This document shows positions 1 to 10,726 of a stretch of DNA of 64,000 bases, one piece after another; the stretch's first letter is position 1, and every line of letters starts with the position of its first letter. The notes under the pieces were generated by a model, which did not search any database, was not told the DNA's origin, and was given only the letters and a program-made list of their open reading frames with translations. Made by a program: the position numbers and the translations under genes. The DNA is from Zasmidium citrigriseum (lineage: Eukaryota; Ascomycota; Dothideomycetes; Mycosphaerellales; Mycosphaerellaceae), in the NCBI GenBank assembly GCA_002786025.1, contig NHNW01000012.1:248001-312000 (forward strand). Direction: 5' to 3'.

Positions 1-1244
1 CTGATCACAGATCTCGAGTATTGCAGATCCTCGACGAAATTAAGGTAAAGGTCTGTCAAGGTCGAAACATGTGTTGAGACCAAGGAGTTGTCAAAGTCAG
101 GGATCGTCCCAACCCAGCCAATTTCGAGGTGCTTGAGGCCTCGAAAACTGCTCAGAAATGTCTTGAGCGGGCCCACAACTGAAGATCCGTACCATTCACC
201 CCGCAACGAGAACACACTGAGTGCAGATCCAGTGTGGTTGAAGCGCTTGGCGAGGCTTAACAGTAGGCCTTGAACGTCCCGACAATCGTGCAGCTGCAAT
301 TCACGAAGCTTTTCGAATGCGATATATCTTGTCAAGTTGTGGTCGGCCCAAAGCAGTCTTTGGTAGCAGAGACGTAAGGCATTCAGACTGAGTGGTTTGA
401 AAGAAGAGCCGTCTTTCTGTCGCATATCCTTGAAAATGAGGGATAGATTGCGAAAGTCGTCCGATTTTACAGCCGGTGGGTCCGATAGACCTAGCATCTG
501 TAATTCTGGATCGTGACGACAAGCTTCAATCGAGAGACGTCTGATGTTTGGGCAAGTGCTAAGAAGTTTACCGTAGAATTCCAATTCGTGGTTTCTCCAG
601 CTCCCTTTGGGTATCTCCAAGTCCACAACACTTGTGAAGATCTGTGTCGCAGGGAGGGACACGTTCTGTAGTGGACCGAGGTGCAAATATCTCAATCCTT
701 GCTGCCGCGCGAAGATCACGTCAAGTGTCTCTGCCGTCAGCAGCAGATCCTTGGGTGTTTGAAGCAGATCCAGCTTGTGCAGGGGAAGTACCTCCAACAC
801 CAGCCTGATCTTCTCTTGTAAATCCTCCCGAGGCTCTGGGGACCGACTGCTGGGATCCAAGATGTGTGAAACTTGCTCAGAGGATTCCTCATCTTGTACA
901 CCACGTGTGATAACGAGTTGGCGAAGGTGTGTATGTATAGCTTGACCCGGCTTGAGGAACTGATCCTCGGGCTGTAAGTTGTCGATGTCCAACTCATAGC
1001 GATAGCACAGCTTTGGTAAGGTACTCTCACGCAGCGATTTCGAGGTGAGGCAAAGGCTCTTCAAATCCCCGGGGTGACTGAGATACTCCGTGATGATTGC
1101 TCGAAGTTCGAATGTGAGGCGGGAGATGTGGTCCATCGTGGTGGGACGTTTAGGTAGCTGACAGAGAACTCCAAGTGAAGTGGAGTTGAAGAAGGTGCGC
1201 TGAATTAAAAGATCCTGTGGGGTCAAGGTTTGCAAGGATTCCAT
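1..1244 (-). CDS. F-box/LRR-like protein, paralogue 1 (3' end cut by window edge)
   Basis: The minus strand reads open from an ATG at 1244 to base 1 with no stop, giving at least 414 residues, so the C-terminus is outside the window. An alternative ATG lies at 1136. The N-terminal part has an F-box-like element around LTFELRAIITEYL and LKSLCLTSKSLRE, followed by leucine-rich segments that resemble degenerate LRRs. The protein aligns along its whole visible length with the next gene (1436-3260): HPGDLKSLCLTSKSLRE matches HPDDLKVLCLTSRLLRE, and IFARQQGLRYLHLG matches IFERQQALKYLQIG. The two are therefore tandem duplicates. F-box proteins usually pick substrates for SCF ubiquitin ligases, but no substrate can be inferred here. 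The coding call is secure because of the paralogy; the F-box label is moderate. Confidence 0.72.
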   Translation of the reverse strand, partial: MESLQTLTPQDLLIQRTFFNSTSLGVLCQLPKRPTTMDHISRLTFELRAIITEYLSHPGDLKSLCLTSKSLRESTLPKLCYRYELDIDNLQPEDQFLKPGQAIHTHLRQLVITRGVQDEESSEQVSHILDPSSRSPEPREDLQEKIRLVLEVLPLHKLDLLQTPKDLLLTAETLDVIFARQQGLRYLHLGPLQNVSLPATQIFTSVVDLEIPKGSWRNHELEFYGKLLSTCPNIRRLSIEACRHDPELQMLGLSDPPAVKSDDFRNLSLIFKDMRQKDGSSFKPLSLNALRLCYQRLLWADHNLTRYIAFEKLRELQLHDCRDVQGLLLSLAKRFNHTGSALSVFSLRGEWYGSSVVGPLKTFLSSFRGLKHLEIGWVGTIPDFDNSLVSTHVSTLTDLYLNFVEDLQYSRSVI

Positions 1245-1435
1245 CTTTGAGTCATCGTGTTGCCAGGGGAGTTGTGGTCGTCAGGCTGGAAAGAACGTGG
1301 GGATGGCGGTCGAAGTGATGTCTCTTCCACAGCTGCCTGATACAATCCCATTCATCGACATGGGTAACCCAGCACCGCAGTGATTGACCAGGAGTATCGA
1401 AGAGGCGTTGACGGTCGGACAGTAAGGTATCATCT

Positions 1436-3260
1436 TCACGCTCCCCTTCTTCCCAACAGGTTGTAGTCGGCCGCACCTAAGCAGCTGCGTGCTCTGTAAT
1501 CCGCAGTATACACATCCATTAACGGATACTCTAGCCTTAATTGGCGTTCAGGAACATGAATACCAGCTGGTCGCTGTGAAGAAGTTAGTACACGGATCGC
1601 TTCTCACAAATAGCAAGTGCCGTCACTTGTCATCTTGCGGGATGGAAATGACACTTACTGTGCATCCAAAGCAGGGGGTCTGAGTGCCGCGGAGGTAGTA
1701 TGAACGACCATCCTCATCATCTCGTGTCTCACTGCTGTCATCACGCCACGGGCGTCGATTGCCGATGCAAAGGAGCTCTAATCCTGAAGTCGGTATGTCA
1801 CGAGCGATCTTCCGCATGAGTTTATTCGCGAAGTCGTCCAGACGATCTCGGCTGGGCTCCATCCGTGCCTGCTGGTCAAACGAGGGTGGTTCCAGTAGTT
1901 GCAGGATGCGAATCTGGCTTGACGCGAGTAGCAGTCCCTTCGATGGATCAGCGGGTGCTACACAGATGGTCATGATACTCACAAGTATTGCGTTGAAGTT
2001 TCCAGGTTGATCATTAGCATTGACGGGAAAAGGCAAAGCGACTTGTCTCAGATTGGGACTCTGCTGCACCAGCTTTTCCACGCAGGAAATATCGATGCAC
2101 CAGCAATGACTGTGCGATCCAGCCATCCCCAGGAAGCTAAGGTACAAGTCCTTCAGGGTTGGCATATGCCCTTGGATGCAGCTGACGTCAAATGAGGGCG
2201 GTGGATCCTCTTCCAAGTCCCACCGGATCTCAAGGAATTGAAGACCGGCAAAGCTTGCCAAGAAAATGTGCAGGCTGTCCAAGTCGTCTATGTCAACTCC
2301 CATCGAATCCGTACGTAGAGAGAAGACTTCGAGTCTAGAGCCTGTCTGACGGAACCGCTGCGTAAGTTCCTCCAGGAGATAACCTACGTTGTAACACTCG
2401 TGAACTTGCAGCTCTCTCAGATTCTCCAACGCTATATGTGGTGTCAGGACGCATTCGGGTGGCAGAAGCTTTTGTTCGGAGAGGAGAAGTCTATCGATTT
2501 GTAAGGGGAATTTCTCCTGGGGAACTCGTCCGAATAGCTGCAACAAGATGTTGTTGTATGCGTCGAGAACCCCGTCCTTACGGCGAATTCTGTGGGCAAG
2601 AACGGACAATTCCCGGATTCTTCGACTGTTTCTCAGTAGGTTGCCATATAGATCCAAGTCATAGAGGGAGACTATCCTCGCGGAGATCTCGAGTCCTTCC
2701 AAAGCTGGCAATGCTGGTTCCGGTGCAAAGTATTTCCCATACACATGTCCTATCTGTAAGTACTTCAATGCCTGTTGTCGCTCGAAGATGGTGCTCAGAA
2801 TGTTCGGTCGAAGGCTCATTTCCATGGGCGTACAAAGTGTCTCCAGTCGATTTTCAGGCAACGCCAGCAGCAGTAGAAGCAGATTCTGGTGCCATTGCGC
2901 TTCGTGACCGTGGCAAGGATTTTTGATGATGAGCTGCCGGGTATGCTTGTGCACCACATGACCTGGTATCAGAATGCTGTCGTTCTGCCTGAATTTCGAG
3001 GGATCAATCTCCAGTCGCCGATGCAGCTGGGCCATCGCTGCTTCACGCAGCAACCTGGAAGTCAAGCATAGGACTTTGAGATCGTCAGGATGCTTGATAC
3101 AAGACGTCAAAACGGCCACAAGTTCAGGCAGTTGCCAGAAATCTGAACATTGGCCCCGTCGGGGCTCGCAATCCGGCTGCGACATTCTTCGTGAGGCAGG
3201 GGCGAGATCGTTGCCAGGGACTTTGTTGGGTTTCGAAGTGCTCCTCGGTGTTCCGGTCAA
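1436..3260 (-). CDS. F-box/LRR-like protein, paralogue 2
   Basis: The main exon (3260 down to 1659) carries an F-box-like N-terminus near residues 45-75 (LPELVAVLTSCIKHPDD, LKVLCLTSRLLRE), then weak leucine-rich segments. The uninterrupted frame stops at 1623. However, a strong donor GTAAGT at 1658 and a TACTAAC branch site followed by TTCTTCACAG (acceptor ending at 1574) mark an 85-bp intron. Splicing gives a last exon 1573-1436 and about 579 residues, against 545 if unspliced. A second start is possible at residue 26. It is the same family as the truncated gene downstream and was probably produced by tandem duplication. The role is presumably SCF-type substrate recognition, from family knowledge only. 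The exact C-terminus is uncertain. Confidence 0.75.
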
Positions 3261-3526
3261 AGTGGTAGATGCCTCTAGCAGTCCTAACGCTCTCAGGTCG
3301 TGCTCTTGTGGACAGACCTAATTGACCGTTTCGAGCAGAAGCAGCATGAACAACCTGGTCAGGCGGGATCCCGTTTGATAGATTGGTGAAGTTGAGTTGA
3401 AAGCGAGAATGTGAAGTCGAAGGTCGCTTCCAGTAGCGCGTCTCCACCGTGCATGGGTCACCCTTGCCCTCGAAGACTCGTCAATTATTACAACAGTCTA
3501 AATTACCCATTCTCTGTACAGTACAA

Positions 3527-5572
3527 TCAACGCTCAGTTGGTGTGTAAAATGCATCTACTCCATCACCAGTAGACTTCGCCCGTACCGCATCGGGTCCAT
3601 CTGGTTGTGTGACAGCTTTGTGCGCATCCTTAATGTCCTCGCTTTCCACTTTCTGTGGATTCACACCGAGAGCCATCTCACCCCTGCCATGCTTCTTCGC
3701 CATACGCCTGAGAGCCTGTTCGGTGAGGCCTTGTCGAAAGATACGTTCTAGGACATCCTTCTTTCGCGTCTTGTGGTCGCCGATACTGATGACAACGCCA
3801 GCCGCAATGTTGCAGGCGATCGAACAGGAAAGGATGGTTGCAGTGAGGGCTTCGGGTCGGACGTGGTAGTTGATGGACCAGGTACACGTTCCCAGCGCAA
3901 CTTGAAGGAGAGAGTGGCAATCCAGGAGCACAACCGCCGCTACCATATGTCGAAGAGGAAATGCGTGGTGCGTTGCCGTTTCGTGGGGCTTGTAAAATGT
4001 GTGGCTTTTGTTGAACTTGGCTTGGTGATATTGCAGGCGCTTTTGTTGTCGAGGCGTCAGAACCGAAAACTCGGCCATTTCTTCCTTATCGATTGCGTCC
4101 TCGATTTCGGCTTCTGTTGCACTCCTGCGCCTGTCGGGAAGGTCGTTCTGGTCGACAAGCTCGGGAAGCTGTCTCTCGCGTCGTAATCGCCATGTTGTGT
4201 GGTGATAATGTGCGATGAAGCACATGTGATAGGTGTCCACCGCGCGAAATGGTGCCAATCCGTCTCCAATCAACGCGAAGAGCGCGACCAAAATCAGATC
4301 GATAACGTTGATAATGTAGTCCTGGCGACCACCGACGTAGATCCAACCGATCAGTGCAAATACCCAAGCAGCACCAAAGAGCGTGACCAGCGTTGCGTAG
4401 ACAAAGACAAAAAGTCCAAGAGGCTTGCTGATATACTGCTTGAAACCTCGCATCGATCTCTTGAAGCCTTCTCGCTTGGAGTGAAGCAGGTGTCGGACAT
4501 GGTCGTTCAACTCAGCCACATCTTCATCTGTCCAGCCTTCCAGACTAACACCGTGAGGAAGTACGGCGTAGTGAGAGTCGCTGAGTTGAGACGAGATCGA
4601 GATTGTCCTCCTGATCCGCGACTCTTCCAGTTCGATGCCGTCTTCAGTCGCGGGCTCCTCCTCAGCTATTGGTTTTGGAGGAGGCGGAGGAACGCCGGTC
4701 CGTGAAGCTCTAGTCCCGGCCCTAGACCTAGCGATACGTTGTAGTTCGCCTTCGTCGAGGCCAGAGCTAGTGGGCTTCCGTGACAAGTCGTAAGTCGGCC
4801 GACGGTTGACAAGACCACCAAGATCAGGAACGAAGAGTGAGTTTTGCAGATTCGTCAAAGTACCAAGAGTACGAACTTCCGGATCGACAAGATCGAGCAG
4901 GTCAATAACATCAGACTCGTATTCGTCTTGTGAGGAGCCCGGGCGTGGCTCGATTCTAGGTGCCGTCGACGAAGTATTACTTCGAAATCGGTTGAGTGAA
5001 AAGCCTCGAGTTCGTTGTGCAGCATGACCTGCGCTATGCATTGCTGTACCGCCAGGGCCCAGTCTCTCAGGCGGAGGTGTCGCCGCGGCCATGTCCTGCA
5101 CATTGATACCCGGAGTCACTGGTCGTGAGCCAGATTCAGCACCTGGAAACCCAGGATGCATTGGGCCGCCATGAGGCGTGACTGACTCTCCTTCGCGAAT
5201 GGCAGGCATACGAGAAGTCCCTGCCGCATCGGTGGTTCTCTGTCGCGAAAGGTCCATCCCCATTAAGGTGTCATAGTTGGGTCGCTGCGGTGCGGAAGAG
5301 CTTCGTCGTCGTCCAGGCAGCTCCTCTTCGTCATCGGGTCGTGGAGTGGTAGCAGCTTCTTGGGTCATCGGGCGCTGCAACTGCTGCTGTCCGGGAATAG
5401 CGGTGCTGGAAGGCAATCTTCGTATTCGAATGTTGGAAGGCGCTCTGAGGCTTTCGAATGAAGGTGCGCCTGCGATGTAGCGAGCACCGCGCGGTGGGTT
5501 GCCGGACTGGTCCTGCTGGTTCCCGGCATTATTGCCACCCGGTCGTCTCCCTCCATAGTTGAAGTAGTCCAT
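3527..5572 (-). CDS. DUF2985-like integral membrane protein, 681 aa
   Basis: Single-exon gene. Residues 1-340 are low-complexity, rich in Pro, Arg and Ser, and probably cytosolic and disordered. The C-terminal half has four hydrophobic segments: one near PLGLFVFVYATLVTLFGAAW, one near YIINVIDLILVALFALIG, one near LRHMVAAVVLLDCHSLLQVA and one near TATILSCSIACNIAAGVVIS. The stretch HTFYKPHETATHHAFPLRH before the third segment resembles a block I associate with the fungal DUF2985 membrane family, which has no known function. It lies on the same strand as the two F-box-like genes, with 266 bases to the nearer one. The gene call is strong; the family name is from memory. Confidence 0.82.
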   Translation of the reverse strand: MDYFNYGGRRPGGNNAGNQQDQSGNPPRGARYIAGAPSFESLRAPSNIRIRRLPSSTAIPGQQQLQRPMTQEAATTPRPDDEEELPGRRRSSSAPQRPNYDTLMGMDLSRQRTTDAAGTSRMPAIREGESVTPHGGPMHPGFPGAESGSRPVTPGINVQDMAAATPPPERLGPGGTAMHSAGHAAQRTRGFSLNRFRSNTSSTAPRIEPRPGSSQDEYESDVIDLLDLVDPEVRTLGTLTNLQNSLFVPDLGGLVNRRPTYDLSRKPTSSGLDEGELQRIARSRAGTRASRTGVPPPPPKPIAEEEPATEDGIELEESRIRRTISISSQLSDSHYAVLPHGVSLEGWTDEDVAELNDHVRHLLHSKREGFKRSMRGFKQYISKPLGLFVFVYATLVTLFGAAWVFALIGWIYVGGRQDYIINVIDLILVALFALIGDGLAPFRAVDTYHMCFIAHYHHTTWRLRRERQLPELVDQNDLPDRRRSATEAEIEDAIDKEEMAEFSVLTPRQQKRLQYHQAKFNKSHTFYKPHETATHHAFPLRHMVAAVVLLDCHSLLQVALGTCTWSINYHVRPEALTATILSCSIACNIAAGVVISIGDHKTRKKDVLERIFRQGLTEQALRRMAKKHGRGEMALGVNPQKVESEDIKDAHKAVTQPDGPDAVRAKSTGDGVDAFYTPTER

Positions 5573-7812
5573 TGTCTGGCTGTCAGTTTCCGGCTGGCGT
5601 TGTAGCTGCGACGGGGTCGCAGTCTGGGAATAGCGAGGGATCCTCGGCTGGTGATTCGAGCGCGATTCTGACCGCGTTCAAGTTGACGAGCTCCCAGGGC
5701 GTCGACTATAAGAGACGCATGCCCCTCGGCCGAACACGTGCTTAGATGGGCAAGACTAAGGCAGTCCTCTTCCAATTGGCCTTTGTGCAGTGTCAGAACC
5801 GGCAGCTTGCGGATGCGATTGCTGGAGATGCGAGCGGCCTGAATCGTCCTGGATCTTCGGCGGCAAGCGACAGGTCGTCCAGCAGATATTCCTCGCAGTC
5901 CCTATGCAGTCCTCCGCACGCGAGCCCGTCCCTAGAGATGCTGTCGCTCCTGGCGGATTCTGGAGCTGTGGGATCAGGAAGTGGGAAGAGGACGTGGGCT
6001 GATGATGGGCGGTTGTGTTGTGCTGTGAGCCCTGGAACCTAGGACTGCGCTAGTGGAAAGCAGCTCCCAAGCCGACCCGCGTTCAATCACCAATCGCAGT
6101 CGGCGACCTTGCTGTGCAAAGCTGACGAGAGTTGATTAATGGCTGTCTATGTAAGCAGAGCTGCTTCGTCCCGGTCGGTTGTTTCGTGGTCGGCCTGAAG
6201 GTCGCTCTCAGAAGTTCGATATCAAAAGACAGACGCGCCCTGATTTTGATCAAATTTCGCGTAAAAGGTAGCGGCAACCGTTTCGCCCGCCTCCAACGTC
6301 ATCCCTCGACCATCACAGTGTGCTTCCAGACCTCGACCATCGCGCTGCCCAAGACGACTCACATCCGAAAGACATCCGGTCATTCGGACCCGGAACTCCG
6401 CGAGCCGCAGGTGCCCGAGAACACGATTCAAAGAGCATGGAAGGACGAGATGGAGTGCATAAAAAGTTGTGGAGAAGAGGATCGTCCGGGAAGGCATAGT
6501 CGATGCAAAGCTTGACTTCATGAGGCTTCGTTGCTGTGCTTCAAACGACTTGCAGTGGCATCCAATGCGGCGAAGAATGGTCAATGTGAAATCTCATCGA
6601 CTGTCCTGATATTTCATGTCTACCGTTGCAAAGGTCGAGACGTTATCTCCGGATGATACGCGTCAGAGCATGGCATGTCCTTCCGAAGGCGCATTCGGCG
6701 ATGGAGGCCGTCCGTACGGCTATGCATTGGAGAAAGAAATATATGAGTTGGTCGCGGAGTGCTTAGGAAGACTTCACATGCGGCCCGTCAGATGGGCAGG
6801 AGATGCTTCAATATACACTACGGAACTGGCTCTCTTGTCGCCAGGAGCTCCTCTTCCAACCCTGGTCAAGGGCAGGCAGCCAAGAGCCATGAGCCGTAAG
6901 CACGAGACTGGAATTGTGGAGGCTGACAATCAGGACATTCATAACACGGACGCTGCGGGGCGAGAATCTGTTCACTGGTCTGGATCGTGACGAGAGTCGA
7001 CGGCCTATGTCCTTACACAACCTGCTTTCGCAAGCCTGGCTTCAGCAAGAGCCTCTGGATTGAATCGACGTGTTGGATTGACAGCCATACACATCTGAGC
7101 TTACCAGCGTCAACTACGACAGGCATTGCGACCGAAAAGCATCGGCTTACTCGGAGTGAATTCTTACGCACGGAAAGCTGCAGCATGACAGTATGCTATC
7201 TCAGCGACGGCGTCTTCGTTTCTGTAACTGCGGAGCTAACATTTCCAAAGCCTGATCAAACTGGAACGGCTCGTGACTGGAATCGTCTTTCGCAGCCCCT
7301 AGACCGCCGGCTGGGAAGCGAAATGTTCCATGATTGTGGAAATGCCCCAGTCTACGGGCTGAAGTTATAACAATAGACAAGAAGGCCAGGCTCTTCGAAT
7401 GACGATGTTGAGACCCTTGGCTCACTGTTGCAGTCGCAATGGATACCGAGAAGGGTAGATTGAAAGCAAAGACCCTGTGCAAACACCCATGCCAGGTCTA
7501 CTAGTCCAATGACTTCCATGCAGATTTGCAGCCTGCTATAGCGAGGTGGAGGGGTCGTCCACGAACGGGTATTGCGGGTCCGTCGAAATCTTCGTTGCTT
7601 GGTAAGAAGGCCCGTGGAAACGAGAGACATCGAACTTGAACGGCCGTATTTTCATGTAGGCGGCCGTCTGATTGCAACGTAGACTTTGGCCGGCCTATCG
7701 ATAGCAGATAAATAGCATCAATAATGAGGTGAAGTCAAGGAAGGAGCGAGCGGGGATCCTTCTGAGCTTGGGAGCTCCTCCTCGTTTTCCGACCCAACAC
7801 CCGACTTGTATA
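5573..7812. other. 2.2 kb intergenic, divergent upstream region
   Basis: This lies between the starts of the membrane protein (minus) and the aldo-keto reductase (plus), so it should hold both promoters. The open frames here (for example 6132-6515 plus, 6616-6990 plus and 6222-6584 minus) are short, overlap on opposite strands, and show no domain or splice pattern I recognise. I see no supported gene. Confidence 0.6.
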
Positions 7813-8990
7813 ATGCTTTCTCGCCCACTACTGTTGTTTGCCCGGTCCTCCCGTCCAAAATCCCACGCCACATTTCTTGTTGTTCCAAAACCAACACTCC
7901 AATTCAATCAACGTACTCGCCACAGTCCATTCGCAACCATGGCAAACATCCACACTCCGATCCCAAACCTCAAGCTGAACGATGGCAATAGCATTCCCAT
8001 GGTATAACCTTCCTGCGCCCTGCGCCTCTCCTGATCTCGAGCTCACCCCGTGACAGCTTGCCTATGGCACCGGCACAGCTTGGTACAAGAGTGGCGATGA
8101 GTCCAAGCTTGACCAGCAGTGCATCGACTCTACAAAGACAGCTATCAAGCTCGGATACTACCATCTCGATGGCGCAGAGGTCTACAAGACCGAGACTGAG
8201 CTCGGCACCGCCATCAAGGAATCTGGCGTCGCCCGAGACAAGTTGTACGTGGTCACGAAGGTGATCACCAACATTACCGACATTCCGAATGCCTTGAGGA
8301 CCAGTTTGAAGAAGCTGCAGACTGATTACGTGGACCTGTAAGATAGACCACAAACCACCACCATGGTATGTATGCTGATGATGGTAGCTACCTGATCCAC
8401 GCGCCGTTCTTCACTGAGAGTAAAGAAGACCACCAGGCGAAATGGAAGCAAATGGAGCAGCTCAAAGACGAAGGCCTGGCCAAGTCCATAGGAGTCAGCA
8501 ACTATCTCCCGGAGCACCTCGACATCATTCTTGAGAACTGCAAGTACCCACCGGCTATCAACCAGATTGAGTTCCACCCTTACCTCCAGCACCCGGATCT
8601 GCTCAAGTATCACAAGGAGAAGGGCATCGCCACTTCAGCTTACGGTCCTTTGACCGCCGTTACCAAAGGCGCGGGCGGTCCGGTCGACGGTGTGCTTGAG
8701 AGCCTGGCCAAGAAGTATGCTGTCAACCCGGGCGAGATCTGCTTGAGGTGGTGTATTGATCAGGATATCGTTGCCATTACGACTTCAAGCAAGGAGCAGC
8801 GACTGAGTGACTATCTGAGGGCTATGACTTTCAAGCTTACTCCCAAAGAAATCCAGATGGTAAGTGCTACAGATGAATATGAAATGGGTCCTTTCGCATG
8901 CTGACCGCGAGATAGATCAATGAAGAGGGCACCAAGAAGCACCTTCGAGGCTTCTGGAACCACAAATACGACGAGGACGACAGGCGGTAA
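7813..8990 (+). CDS. Aldo-keto reductase (alpha-keto amide reductase-like)
   Basis: Four exons: 7813-8001, 8057-8337, 8388-8859 and 8916-8990. All junctions keep frame and have GT..AG ends. From the internal ATG at 7939 the protein is 296 residues, the usual AKR length. In that numbering the tetrad is Asp59, Tyr64, Lys89 and His119 (HLDGAEVY, VVTKV, DLYLIHAP). The sequence resembles yeast NADPH-dependent alpha-keto amide/aldehyde reductases (YDL124W type). The upstream in-frame ATG at 7813 adds 42 residues (MLSRPLLLFARSSRPK and on), basic and without acidic residues, like a mitochondrial presequence. Both starts may be used. It is convergent with the SDR gene, with only 75 bases between their stops. 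The enzyme class is secure; the substrate is not known. Confidence 0.9.
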
Positions 8991-9065
8991 TCGGAACTCC
9001 TAGCTGACTTCCGATCATAGCTTTGACCTGAGCAAAGCATATACAAACACACAACCCGAAACGTC

Positions 9066-10019
9066 TCACTCCTTCTTCCTCGCATTCCCAGACAAAGCCT
9101 TCGCCGTATCAATCAACTCCTCCGCGCTCACCCCCTCCGCCCAACCCCTCAACCACATCGTCAACAAACTCCCCTTCTGAATCTCCTCCCTCCTCTCCAA
9201 CAATTCATTAACATCCCAATTCGCCCACACAAACCTTCCATTCAAGACCTTCGCATCAGGACTCGCTGCCAACCAAACAGCCATCCCAGCAGGCAACCTG
9301 GGATCATCAGGAGCCTCTCGTCCCGCCTGTCTCGCCAATTCGGTCGCCACAACGCCCGGCTGCATGTTGAAGATATTCCACTCCGGCCATTCCCAATGCA
9401 GATGCTCGTGAATCTTGACCGAGGCTAGTTTCGACACGCCGTAAGAGGAACCTCCGGGCGCGTACGGAATATGCGCAGCGCCGCTGGGAAGATTGATGAT
9501 CGTCCGCGAGGCCTCAGGAGTATGCGTCCTATTCGCCCTCAAAAAAGCCTGCGAAACAGCAAGAGGGCCTATAGTATTCAACTCCTGACACTTCCAATAC
9601 TCATTAATATCCACATCGATCAACAGACCCCGTCCCATCAAACCCCCTGCATTATTCACCAGGACATCCGGCACGGCTTTATAGTGAGCGACCACGCCGT
9701 CCATCGCCCATTGGACTTCCGAGGGGATGGTGATATCGGTCGTGACGATGAAGATATCGGTGTCCTTGTTGATGGCTTTGATTTTGGTCGCTGTCTCTCC
9801 CAGCGTGGCTTTGTTCCGGCCAACGAGCGCGATGCCCTTTGCGTGGGCTTGGGCGAAGGCTAGGGCGATTGCTTGGCCGATTCCTCTGCCTCCTCCAGTT
9901 ATGAGGATGATTTTGGACGAGCAGTCCAAGGCGGGTTGGGTGGGATCGATGGCTGGATATTGGTCATGGTGGTATGTCTTGGTGAAGGATGGGTAGGGTT
10001 TCTTTGGGTCGACAGACAT
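9066..10019 (-). CDS. Short-chain dehydrogenase/reductase, 317 aa
   Basis: Single exon. It is a classical SDR Rossmann-fold enzyme: cofactor motif TGGGRGIG at residues 41-48, NNAG at 122-125, catalytic Ser179 in INLPSG, and YGVSK with Tyr193 and Lys197. A 30-residue N-terminal extension precedes the first beta strand. The Arg near the end of the second strand (VGRN) suggests NADP preference. No signal peptide is seen, so it is probably cytosolic. Its 3' end meets that of the aldo-keto reductase 75 bases away. The substrate cannot be read from the sequence; many fungal SDRs of this layout are secondary-metabolism or xenobiotic reductases. Confidence 0.9.
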   Translation of the reverse strand: MSVDPKKPYPSFTKTYHHDQYPAIDPTQPALDCSSKIILITGGGRGIGQAIALAFAQAHAKGIALVGRNKATLGETATKIKAINKDTDIFIVTTDITIPSEVQWAMDGVVAHYKAVPDVLVNNAGGLMGRGLLIDVDINEYWKCQELNTIGPLAVSQAFLRANRTHTPEASRTIINLPSGAAHIPYAPGGSSYGVSKLASVKIHEHLHWEWPEWNIFNMQPGVVATELARQAGREAPDDPRLPAGMAVWLAASPDAKVLNGRFVWANWDVNELLERREEIQKGSLLTMWLRGWAEGVSAEELIDTAKALSGNARKKE

Positions 10020-10726
10020 CTTGAATCTTGAGTCTTCTTCTCTCGTTGCAACTTGGAAGCTCCTATGGGTTTGCCGCCGGCCATCTGGTCGTCATTCAGC
10101 TCCTCTTATATCTCTCTCACTCGGTCTTTAGCTCGACATCTTGGCGGACTTAGCGGCGTTTGTGGTAGCTCTCGAGCAACGTATTCGAGTTCGAGCCTGA
10201 GGTATGTTTCGAGGAACTCGGGGCAATGTGCTATCTGGACCCTCTATGTCCCTGCATGCTTCTGCTTGGTGAGAAAGTTTCGGCAAAGTATGCGAGTGCG
10301 TGTACGCGGTCAGATCGATCCATAGAATGACGATGCTGTCAAGCTCTCGTTAGCAGTGTCGCCGTTCTCTCCTTTGCGTTTTCGAATCGTGCCATTGCGC
10401 ATCGTTCGATACCGGTATGTGTTGGTCCGCGCTTGAGACTGAGATCTGTTCGGCCGCAATGGACTCCTAAGCGCATGTGCATCTCATTTCTATCTGTCCC
10501 ATGCCAAATCCACGCCAGCCCATGTCTATCGATCAGATCTCTCTTTCCCGCACCACGAGTATGCATGCCCAAAGGAAGACAATTACAAGCATCTAAAGCA
10601 TAACCAAAGAAAACCAAATGCTCGCTCGCGGCTTGTTGTCGCCGTTCTCATGCGTACAGGGTATCATCTCCTCGACTGGTGTTCTGGAGTTGCTTCCCTT
10701 CTCTTTCCTAAAACGCCACGCTTAAT
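10020..10726. other. Intergenic, 707 bp
   Basis: This lies between the SDR start and the YHM2 stop, both on the minus strand. It should hold the SDR promoter and the YHM2 3' UTR. The short open frames on both strands are not gene-like. Confidence 0.5.
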
